Shown here: one piece after another, positions 1 to 5,628 of the stretch
Numbering within the stretch: position 1 is the stretch's first letter
Layout: the number at the start of each line of letters is the position of its first letter
Source: Acidobacteriota bacterium
Lineage (GTDB): Bacteria > Acidobacteriota > Terriglobia > Bryobacterales > Bryobacteraceae
DNA length: 6,296 nucleotides
Direction of reading: 5' to 3'
Assembly: GCA_016871135.1 (NCBI GenBank)
Contig: VFZQ01000330.1
Coordinates: 1-6,296, forward strand
Made by a program: the position numbers and the translations under genes
Notes under the pieces: model-generated
Databases searched by the model: none
Seen by the model: only the letters and a program-made list of their open reading frames with translations
What the model was told of the DNA's origin: nothing

Positions 1-747
1 ATTCGCCCCTTGCTGAGCCTTCGCCTGCTGGAACGCAGCTTCCATTTGCTTAGCTTGCTCCGGGTCGGTCGGCATCATGCGGATCACTTGCAGCACCGCC
101 ACGCCGTCCATCGTCGCGAGCTTCTTCGCCGCTTCCTGCATGCCGCGCCCGATACCCATCTGCAGATGCGCGATATTCAACTTCTGCGCCATGCGCACAT
201 GAAAGTCCTGCATCTCCTTGTGGCCGGGCAGCGCGGGCGCCATCCACGAGCTAACCTCGATCTGCATCTCGCCATTCTTTCCGGTCTGCGGATTCATGGT
301 GACGTACTTCATCGACAGCAGAAACTCCCGCGCCTTCAGACCGTCGATTACTTCGGCCTTGCCTGTTTCCTTCACGTCGATCGACACTTCGCCAGCCGGC
401 TGCCCGACCTTCTGCATCGCCTTCTCCATGAACGCGCGCATCTCTGCGAACGTCGTCACCGTGTACTCCTTCTTCTCGAAGTTCACGTCGACAAACTGTT
501 CCTTGTCGAGGTCGACGATCTGCGCGGTCTTGCCGGCAGTCACCGTCGCCATCCGGTTGCCTTGAATCGAAACTGTTGAATCGCTATTCTGCAATGCCGC
601 AGCACCGCCGCTAAAGCGCGACGCCAACTGCATCATGCTCATCATCGCGCCGCCAGTCATGCGCGCGTTCTGGTCGTATTTAAAATCGGCAAACGCCGCT
701 GGCGCGAGCCAGAGAAGTGCCGTTGCGGTCCGAGCGAATTGATTCAT
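1..747 (-). CDS. Exported Met-rich protein of unknown function, partial (C-terminus beyond left edge)
   Basis: The reading frame is open from ATG at 747 down to base 1 (249 codons, no stop), so the C-terminus lies outside the window. A GGAGG at 754-758 (read on the minus strand) sits 6 bases before the ATG and supports this start. Residues 1-20 form a typical signal peptide: Arg6, a hydrophobic stretch TATALLWLAPA, then AFA before Asp21, a good signal peptidase I site. No lipobox is seen, so the mature protein is probably periplasmic or secreted. There are 22 Met in 249 residues (a cluster at 30-39, Met224-Met225 near the visible end) and no Cys. The stretch around 76-100 (QIVDLDKEQF... KKEYTVTTF) resembles uncharacterised secreted acidobacterial proteins and perhaps DUF4412; this is from memory and unverified. 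The visible C-terminal part is helical and Gln/Ala/Lys-rich. It is transcribed divergently from the neighbouring operon. Being a real gene is near certain; its function is unknown. Confidence 0.85.
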   Translation of the reverse strand, partial: MNQFARTATALLWLAPAAFADFKYDQNARMTGGAMMSMMQLASRFSGGAAALQNSDSTVSIQGNRMATVTAGKTAQIVDLDKEQFVDVNFEKKEYTVTTFAEMRAFMEKAMQKVGQPAGEVSIDVKETGKAEVIDGLKAREFLLSMKYVTMNPQTGKNGEMQIEVSSWMAPALPGHKEMQDFHVRMAQKLNIAHLQMGIGRGMQEAAKKLATMDGVAVLQVIRMMPTDPEQAKQMEAAFQQAKAQQGAN

Positions 748-840
748 CGCAAACCTCCATCTCCAATCATACGAGAAGCAGAGCTGTCCCCTGCTGTACA
801 ATACGCGTAATCGTCCGTTCGACGCCATCAAGAAAATTCC
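748..840. promoter_or_regulatory. Divergent intergenic region with two candidate -10 elements
   Basis: This 93-base gap is the only substantial non-coding stretch and must hold the start signals for both directions. On the plus strand TACAAT (797-802) matches the sigma-70 -10 consensus at five of six positions; a transcript starting about 7 bases downstream would give a leader of about 30 bases for the PH-domain gene. On the minus strand TATGAT (771-766) also matches at five of six, about 20 bases before the ATG at 747. Neither has a recognisable -35 TTGACA at 16-18 bases. Between them lies a 5-base inverted repeat, AGCAG (777-781) and CTGCT (791-795), with a 9-base spacer. TACGCGTA (802-809) is a perfect 8-base palindrome. 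The promoter assignment is an inference from position and weak matches. Confidence 0.35.
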
Positions 841-1293
841 ATGCCGCAATTAACCGTCCGGCCGAGCATCAAAGGAGTGATCGTTTGGTACGTGCTGAGC
901 ACGCTCCTGCTGATCGCGATCGTCGCCTTCCTCTACACACGCGGCTTCGCGCCGCCGGAGCTGTGGGCGCTGACCGCCATCCCGCTTGGCATCGACATCT
1001 GGGCGTCGATGAAACACGTCAAGTTGAATACGAAGCGCTTGACGCTCGACAATGGAGTGTTGCGGTTTGAGGATGGCTTGCTGGCGAAGAAGCAGCGGTC
1101 GATCATGCTCGACAAGATCAGAGACGTAAGAACGGAGCAAACTCTAGGCCAGCGAATCGTCGGCATCGGGGATCTTTCCGTCGACGCACAGGGCGAGACG
1201 GGCGCGATTTCATTGCAGAACGTCGACCGGCCGCGCGAAGCGGCCGAGCAAATTCTGGACGCGGTCCGCGCGGCTCGCGGAACGGGCCGTTAA
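841..1293 (+). CDS. Small membrane protein with bacterial PH (bPH2/DUF304) domain
   Basis: A 150-residue protein. Two hydrophobic helices at about 13-32 and 40-57 anchor it in the inner membrane as a hairpin. Residues about 60-145 form a single bPH2 (PF03703, DUF304) domain, recognisable from the pattern GLLAKKQRSIMLDKIRDV (79-96), the QTLGQR stretch (100-105) and GIGDL (108-112). The hairpin-plus-one-domain layout resembles the small YdbT/YdbS-type proteins; the biochemical role of this family is not well established, and lipid or protein binding at the membrane is only a guess. ATG at 841 is the first possible start after an in-frame stop at 808-810. The ribosome binding site is poor (only an AGAAAA stretch upstream). 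It is the first gene of the plus-strand run, 16 bases before the SDR gene. Family assignment is fairly sure; function is unknown. Confidence 0.82.
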   Translation: MPQLTVRPSIKGVIVWYVLSTLLLIAIVAFLYTRGFAPPELWALTAIPLGIDIWASMKHVKLNTKRLTLDNGVLRFEDGLLAKKQRSIMLDKIRDVRTEQTLGQRIVGIGDLSVDAQGETGAISLQNVDRPREAAEQILDAVRAARGTGR

Positions 1294-1309
1294 TCACATT
1301 GGAGAATTC

Positions 1310-2065
1310 ATGAGCGATTTCTTGAAGGGCAAGACAGCGGTTATTACCGGCGGAAGCCGCGGATTGGGCAAGGCTATGGCCGTCGCGCTCGCCGCCGAAG
1401 GCGTGCGGATCGCGCTCGTCGCGCGCGATGAAGCGGCCATGACCGATGTCGCCGAGACAATTCGGAAAGCCGGCGGCGAAGCGTCCTGCTTCAAAGCCGA
1501 CGTCACCGACGAAACCGCCGTCGCAACGCTGGAAAAAGAGGTGCTGCTGCAGTACGGCACGGTCGACATTCTGATCAACAACGCCGGCATCAACATCCGA
1601 AAACCGATTCACGAGTTCACGCTCGAAGAGTGGCGCCGCGTGCAGGACACCAACGTCACCAGCGTGTTTCTAATGTGCCGCGCCTTCGTACCGCACATGA
1701 AGGGCAAGGGCTACGGGCGCATCTTCAACATGACCTCGATCATGAGCCACATTTCGCTGCCGGGCCGCGCGGCGTATTCCTCAAGCAAAGCCGCGCTGCT
1801 TGGCCTCACGCGCGCGGTCGCACTTGAACTAGCCACCGAAGGAATCACAGTTGTCGGCATCAGTCCCGGACCGTTCGCCACTGAAATGAACCTGCCGCTC
1901 ATGAACAATCCCGAAGCAAACGCGAAATTCCTGTCGAGCATTCCGGTCGGCCGTTGGGGCGATGTGAACGAGATCGGCAAGCTGACCGTGTTCCTCTGCT
2001 CGGAAGGCGCGGGCTTCATCACGGGCACCGATATTCTCATCGACGGCGGATGGTGCGCACAGTGA
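1310..2065 (+). CDS. SDR-family NAD(P)-dependent oxidoreductase (FabG / gluconate 5-dehydrogenase-like)
   Basis: A 251-residue classical short-chain dehydrogenase of typical length (about 250), a cytosolic single-domain Rossmann enzyme. Visible signatures are the cofactor loop T13-G-G-S-R-G-L-G20, D64 after beta-3, NNAG at 90-93, and the full catalytic tetrad N115, S143, Y156 and K160 (YSSSK). The SPGPFATEM segment (185-193) and the C-terminal DGGW motif are also standard. Arg17 in the Gly loop and Arg39 after beta-2 favour NADP(H), though this is a rule of thumb. The substrate cannot be read from sequence: gluconate 5-dehydrogenase, glucose 1-dehydrogenase and 3-oxoacyl-ACP reductase all share this form. 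A nearby sugar-binding lipoprotein and LDH2 dehydrogenase make a sugar, polyol or sugar-acid substrate more likely than a fatty acyl one. GGAG at 1301-1304, five bases before the ATG, is the best ribosome binding site on the plus strand here. Confidence 0.93.
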   Translation: MSDFLKGKTAVITGGSRGLGKAMAVALAAEGVRIALVARDEAAMTDVAETIRKAGGEASCFKADVTDETAVATLEKEVLLQYGTVDILINNAGINIRKPIHEFTLEEWRRVQDTNVTSVFLMCRAFVPHMKGKGYGRIFNMTSIMSHISLPGRAAYSSSKAALLGLTRAVALELATEGITVVGISPGPFATEMNLPLMNNPEANAKFLSSIPVGRWGDVNEIGKLTVFLCSEGAGFITGTDILIDGGWCAQ

Positions 2066-3018
2066 TTCGTCGAGCGGCATTTGTTTTGGCGGTGTTACTG
2101 TTGGCCGCCTGTCAGCGCAACTCGAAGAAGACGATCGCCGTCGTTCCGAAGGCGACTTCGCATCTGTTCTGGGTCTCGGTACAAGCAGGCGCGATGGCCG
2201 CGGGCGAGGAGTTTGGCGTCAACGTCGAATGGAACGGCGCGGCATCGGAGACCGAATATCCGCGCCAGATTCAGATCGTCGATTCGTTCATCTCGCGCCG
2301 CGTCGACGGCATCGCACTTGCCGCCACCGAGCGCAAGGCGCTCGTCGGCGTGCTTGATCGCGCCGCGCAAGCGAATATTCCCGTAACGGTGTTCGACTCC
2401 GGCGTCGATTCGGAAAACTACATGAGCTTTCTGGCGACCAACAACTACGAAGGCGGGCAACTGGCTGGACGCACGCTCGGTCGCCTGTTGAACGGAAATG
2501 GAAAAGTCGCGGTTGTGATGCACGCACCGGGCAGCGGTTCAACGATGGATCGCGAGCGCGGTTTCGAAGACGCAATCAAGGCGGAGTTCCCCGGCATCCG
2601 GATCGTCGCGCAGCAGTTTGGGCAGTCCGACCGGTCCAAGGCCATGGCGGCGATGGAGAACATCCTGACGGCGCATCCGGATCTCGACGGCGTGTTTGCG
2701 TCGTCGGAACCGTCGAGTATGGGCGCATCGCTCGCTCTGAAGTCGCGCAGCCTGAACGGCCGCGTCAAGCTGGTCGCGTTCGATTCGAGCGATGTTATGA
2801 TCGAAGATCTGAAGGGCGGCGTCATCGACGCGATGGTCGTGCAGGATCCTTTCCGCATGGGCCACGACGCGGTAAAAACGCTTGTCGAAAAACTCAACGG
2901 ACAAACGCCGCCGAAGAAAATCGACCTCAGCGCGCGCGTCGTCACCAAGGCCGATCTCGATAAAGAGGACGTGAAGCAACTCCTCTTCCCCGACGTGAAA
3001 AAATATTTGAAGCAATGA
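2050..3018 (+). CDS. RbsB-like sugar ABC transporter substrate-binding lipoprotein
   Basis: A 322-residue type 1 periplasmic binding protein (Peripla_BP_4, ribose/xylose group). The N-terminus has VIRR, a hydrophobic core, and the lipobox LAAC with Cys21 as the lipidated residue, so it should be membrane-tethered on the periplasmic side. The fold runs from TIAVV (28-32). The aromatic pair F40-W41 sits where RbsB has its stacking phenylalanines. D116 (VFDS), N131-N132, R170 (RERGF), D245 (AFDSS) and Q265 (VVQDP) fall at the usual ligand-contact strands and loops. The ligand is probably a pentose, hexose or related polyol, not further defined. ATG 2050 overlaps the SDR gene by 16 bases. GTG 2062 is a serious alternative giving a GTGA overlap and a 318-residue product, with GGATGG eight bases upstream; both keep the signal peptide. 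No permease or ATPase gene follows, which is odd for an ABC system. The stop shares ATGA with the next gene. Confidence 0.9.
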   Translation: MVRTVIRRAAFVLAVLLLAACQRNSKKTIAVVPKATSHLFWVSVQAGAMAAGEEFGVNVEWNGAASETEYPRQIQIVDSFISRRVDGIALAATERKALVGVLDRAAQANIPVTVFDSGVDSENYMSFLATNNYEGGQLAGRTLGRLLNGNGKVAVVMHAPGSGSTMDRERGFEDAIKAEFPGIRIVAQQFGQSDRSKAMAAMENILTAHPDLDGVFASSEPSSMGASLALKSRSLNGRVKLVAFDSSDVMIEDLKGGVIDAMVVQDPFRMGHDAVKTLVEKLNGQTPPKKIDLSARVVTKADLDKEDVKQLLFPDVKKYLKQ

Positions 3019-3461
3019 CGGAAATACCGGAACTCGTCGCGAGCGCGGGCGACTTGGCCGCCGCACTCAACGCGGCCGTCACGCACTTCGGCGCCGATAG
3101 CGGAACGATTCACCTGATCGGCGGCGACGGCGCGCTGCACCTGCGCGCAGCCACCGCGGGCATCCCGCAATTCGTGCTCGACACCGTGCGCGTCGTACCG
3201 GTCGGCAAAGGCATGGCGGGCCTAGCCGCCGAGCGCGCGCAACCCGTCACCGCCTGCAATATTCAAACCGATACCAGCGGCGACGTGCGGCCAGGCGCGA
3301 AGTTGACGGGCTTGGAAGGCGCCATCGTCGTACCGATGATCGTCGACGGCGTGGTGCGAGGCTCGCTCGGGATCGCCAATCGCCGCGAGCGCACATTCAC
3401 TGAGGCCGAGCAGCATTTGCTGCTTGCTATCGGCGCGTACTTGGCGGCGCGCAATGGCTAA
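3015..3461 (+). CDS. Stand-alone GAF-domain protein
   Basis: A 148-residue protein that is essentially one GAF domain and probably soluble (no signal peptide or membrane segment). Recognisable features are a helical N-terminus (about 5-25), GTIHLI (30-35), the VPVGKGMAGLAAER block (61-74) with PVTACNIQTD following (77-86), then GLEGAIVVPMIVDGVVRGSLGI (99-120), the standard core strands, and a closing helix after FTEAEQHLL. GAF domains bind small ligands (nucleotides, tetrapyrroles, metabolites) or mediate dimerisation; here no output domain (kinase, cyclase, HTH) is attached. Only one Cys (81) is present, so it does not look like the multi-cysteine free methionine-(R)-sulfoxide reductase. Its ATG lies inside the ATGA overlapping the binding-protein stop, implying coupled translation. 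It overlaps the dehydrogenase gene downstream by 8 bases. Domain assignment is firm; ligand and role are unknown. Confidence 0.85.
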   Translation: MTEIPELVASAGDLAAALNAAVTHFGADSGTIHLIGGDGALHLRAATAGIPQFVLDTVRVVPVGKGMAGLAAERAQPVTACNIQTDTSGDVRPGAKLTGLEGAIVVPMIVDGVVRGSLGIANRRERTFTEAEQHLLLAIGAYLAARNG

Positions 3462-4524
3462 ATTCACCGTACAACACGAAGAACTCCGCGCCTTCGCCCA
3501 AGCCCTCCTCGAAGGCGCTGGCGTGCGAACTGACCGCGCCGCGCTTGTCGCCGCCAACCTGATCTTCGGCAACCTCCGCGGCGTCGACTCGCACGGCATG
3601 CAGCTTCTGCCGTCGTATCTCGAACAGATGGATCGCGGCCTGACCGACGGCGCCGAAGACGGCGAAATGCTGAGCGAATCCGGCGCGACAATGCTCTACG
3701 ACGCGCGCAACGGCCTGGGCGCGGTCACCGCCGATCGCTGCTGCGAGCACGTGATCCGCCTCGCGCAGGAACACGGCCTCGCCTTCGCCGTCGCGCGCCA
3801 CGCCAACCACTTCGGCGCAGCCGCGTTTTGGGGCCGCCGTATCTCCGACGCCGGCTTGATCGGCTTCGCGTTTTGCAACGCGTCACCAATCGTCCCGCCG
3901 TTTCAAGCAAAGCAAGCACGCCTTGGAACGAATCCGATCTGCATGTCGACGCCGGGCCCGCACGACACCAGCTGGCTGCTCGACATGGCGACGACAACCG
4001 TCGCCGCCAATCGCATCTTCAAGGCCTGGCACAATCGCGAGCCGGAAATCCCCGCCGGCTGGGCGATGGACAAAGAAGGCCGTCCGACGACAAGCACCGA
4101 CGAGGCGTATCACGGCCTCATCATGCCTCTCGGAGGCTACAAAGGCACGGGGCTCGCCGTCATGGTCGAAATTCTCAGCGCCATCCTCGCGGGCGATGCG
4201 ATGAGCGTCGAAGTCGGCGGCTTGCGGATCAAGGATCGCCCGATGAATGTTGCGCATTCTTTCCTTGCCATCGACCCCGCTCGCTTTCTGGGCGCTGGCG
4301 AGTTCGACACGCGCATGAGCAAACTGACAAACTATCTCCACTCGGCCACCCCCGGCGCGGGGTTCGACGAAGTTCTGATCGCCGGCGAACCGGAACTGCG
4401 ATTCGAAAAGAAGCGCCGCGTCGAAGGCATCGGCCTCGGCCCGGGCGAGTGGGAACGCCTCCTAACGTGGGCGCAAAAGTACAACGTCGAACCGCCGCGT
4501 TACAATACCGAAGAACATGGCTGA
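3454..4524 (+). CDS. LDH2-family (malate/L-lactate/ureidoglycolate-type) dehydrogenase
   Basis: A 356-residue NAD(P)-dependent 2-hydroxyacid oxidoreductase of the LDH2/MDH2 family (PF02615; relatives YbiC, AllD, DlgD, ComC), unrelated to Rossmann LDH. Family landmarks are GVDSHGMQLLPSYL (43-56) with the S46-H47 pair, ARHANHFGAAAFW (114-126) with the conserved His-rich motif, LGTNP (157-161), LLDMATT, the IPAGWAMDKEGRPTTS block, and PLGGYKGTGLAVMVEIL. Length matches the family (about 330-360). Members oxidise or reduce 2-hydroxy acids such as malate, lactate, ureidoglycolate, sulfolactate or diketogulonate; the substrate cannot be fixed here. The sugar-binding lipoprotein and SDR upstream suggest a sugar-acid. 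I chose ATG 3454 (MAKFTV, where family alignment begins), preceded by GGCGG about six to nine bases away; a TTG at 3424 would add 10 residues and is unlikely. It overlaps the GAF gene and xseB by 8 bases each. Confidence 0.93.
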   Translation: MAKFTVQHEELRAFAQALLEGAGVRTDRAALVAANLIFGNLRGVDSHGMQLLPSYLEQMDRGLTDGAEDGEMLSESGATMLYDARNGLGAVTADRCCEHVIRLAQEHGLAFAVARHANHFGAAAFWGRRISDAGLIGFAFCNASPIVPPFQAKQARLGTNPICMSTPGPHDTSWLLDMATTTVAANRIFKAWHNREPEIPAGWAMDKEGRPTTSTDEAYHGLIMPLGGYKGTGLAVMVEILSAILAGDAMSVEVGGLRIKDRPMNVAHSFLAIDPARFLGAGEFDTRMSKLTNYLHSATPGAGFDEVLIAGEPELRFEKKRRVEGIGLGPGEWERLLTWAQKYNVEPPRYNTEEHG

Positions 4525-4747
4525 CGACTGGAGCTTCGAAAAAGGCCTCTCCGAACTGGAATCGGTGGTGAAGGAATTGGAGTCCGGCGACCTCCCTCTC
4601 GAAAAAGCGATTCAGGTTTTTGAACGCGGCGTCGGCTTGAGCGAACGCTGCCGAAAAGAGCTGGAAGCCGCGGAGACGCGCGTCGAAGTGTTGGTGCGCC
4701 GAGGCGACAAGATCGAAGCCGAGCCGTTCGATCCCCCGAAAGAATGA
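4517..4747 (+). CDS. xseB: Exodeoxyribonuclease VII small subunit
   Basis: A 76-residue protein, the usual length for XseB. It shows the family signature: FEKGLSELESVVKELESGDLPLEKAIQVFERG (about 7-38) followed by a second helix with AAETRVEVLV (50-60), giving a helical hairpin and coiled coil. XseB associates with several copies per XseA catalytic subunit to form exonuclease VII, which degrades single-stranded DNA to oligonucleotides during repair and recombination, in the cytoplasm. The xseA gene is not in the window. The gene begins 8 bases before the end of the dehydrogenase gene and its stop shares ATGA with ispA. The ribosome binding site is weak (GAAG a few bases upstream), so it probably relies on translational coupling. 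A TACAAT at 4501-4506 lies just upstream but is too close to be a confident promoter. Confidence 0.96.
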   Translation: MADDWSFEKGLSELESVVKELESGDLPLEKAIQVFERGVGLSERCRKELEAAETRVEVLVRRGDKIEAEPFDPPKE

Positions 4748-5628
4748 ACCTGAAAGAGTACTTGGCCGCGCGCATCGCGCGAGTGGAAGCGGCGCTGGAG
4801 CGCTGGGTGCCCGCGGAAACAACGCCGCCGGCGACGATTCATCGTGCAATGCGATATAGCCTATTCGCGGGCGGGAAGCGCGTACGCCCGGTGCTTTGCA
4901 TCGGGGCGGCCGAAGCCCTAGGCCGCGAGCCGCGGGGCATCGAAGACGCCGCGTGCACGCTTGAGATGATCCACACCTACTCGCTGATTCACGACGACCT
5001 GCCCGCGCTCGACAACGACGATCTGCGGCGCGGCCGGCCCACGAACCACGTCGTCTTCGGCGAAGCGATGGCAATTCTCGCGGGTGATTCGTTGCTGACT
5101 TTGGCGTTCGAGGTTCTCGGCAAACTGCCGCACGCATCGAACGATGTGCGCGCGCGCCTCGTCGCCGAACTGGCGACGGCGTCCGGCACGGTCGGCGGCA
5201 TGATCGGCGGGCAGGTACACGACATCGAAGGCGAAGGCCAGCCGCCAACGGCCGAGTTGCTCGAACAAATTCACCGAGCCAAGACGGGAGCCCTGCTAAG
5301 AGGCAGCGTCCGTATGGGCGCAATCTACGCCGGCGCAACCGATGACGAACTTCGCTCTCTCAGCGCCTTCGGCGAGCACGTCGGCCTGGCGTTTCAAATC
5401 GTCGACGACATTCTCGACGTCGAAGAATCTTCGGAAACACTCGGAAAGACTGCGGGCAAGGATCAGGCGCAGCAGAAGATTACGTTCCCGGCGGTGTACG
5501 GACTCGACCGGTCAAAGGTTATGGCCGAGCACGAACGGGAGGCCGCGCGCGCGGCGATACAGCCGTTCGGCGTCGCGGCCGAGCCGTTGCTGGCGCTCGC
5601 GGATTTCATCGTGAAGCGCAAGGCATGA
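4744..5628 (+). CDS. ispA: Short-chain polyprenyl (farnesyl/geranyl) diphosphate synthase
   Basis: A 294-residue trans-prenyltransferase that condenses IPP with DMAPP/GPP to give FPP (possibly GPP or GGPP), the branch point for undecaprenyl phosphate, quinones and other isoprenoids. Visible motifs: GGKRVRP (43-49) for IPP binding; the first Asp-rich motif DDLPALD (84-90) with the two-residue insertion typical of bacterial type II FPP synthases; RRGRPT (95-100); K180-T181; FQIVDDILD (217-225), the second Asp-rich motif; and GKTAGKD (234-240) with KITFP. Tyr79 lies five residues before the first Asp motif, as in E. coli IspA, and the local run HTYSLIHDDLPA is very close to that enzyme, favouring FPP as product. 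The ATG is within the ATGA shared with the xseB stop, and the tlyA start overlaps its own stop the same way. No catalytic residue appears lost. Product chain length is inferred, not proven. Confidence 0.95.
   Translation: MNLKEYLAARIARVEAALERWVPAETTPPATIHRAMRYSLFAGGKRVRPVLCIGAAEALGREPRGIEDAACTLEMIHTYSLIHDDLPALDNDDLRRGRPTNHVVFGEAMAILAGDSLLTLAFEVLGKLPHASNDVRARLVAELATASGTVGGMIGGQVHDIEGEGQPPTAELLEQIHRAKTGALLRGSVRMGAIYAGATDDELRSLSAFGEHVGLAFQIVDDILDVEESSETLGKTAGKDQAQQKITFPAVYGLDRSKVMAEHEREAARAAIQPFGVAAEPLLALADFIVKRKA

Noticed and set aside
10..579. Plus-strand ORF (189 residues) opposite the left-edge gene
   Set aside because: His/Arg/Leu-rich translation without domain features; the minus-strand frame has a signal peptide, ribosome binding site and plausible protein composition.
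1954..2049. Upstream extension of the binding protein to ATG 1954
   Set aside because: It would add 32 Arg/His-rich residues that are the out-of-frame reading of the SDR C-terminus and would bury the lipoprotein signal peptide.
3424..3453. TTG start extending the LDH2 protein by 10 residues
   Set aside because: The added residues are the shifted reading of the GAF C-terminus; ATG 3454 begins where the family normally begins and has GGCGG at suitable distance.
3015..3461. Free methionine-(R)-sulfoxide reductase for the GAF protein
   Set aside because: That GAF enzyme depends on several conserved cysteines; this protein has only Cys81.
4478..4516. Possible internal promoter before xseB (TACAAT at 4501-4506)
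   Set aside because: The -35 position (4478-4483, AGTACA) matches only half the consensus, and the predicted start would leave a leader of about four bases; it lies in LDH2 coding sequence, so chance is likely.
4229..5338. Long minus-strand ORF (369 residues) opposite the LDH2, xseB and ispA genes
   Set aside because: Its translation is Arg/Pro/Ser-rich low-complexity sequence typical of the antisense frame of GC-rich genes, matches no family, and the opposite strand holds three well-supported genes.
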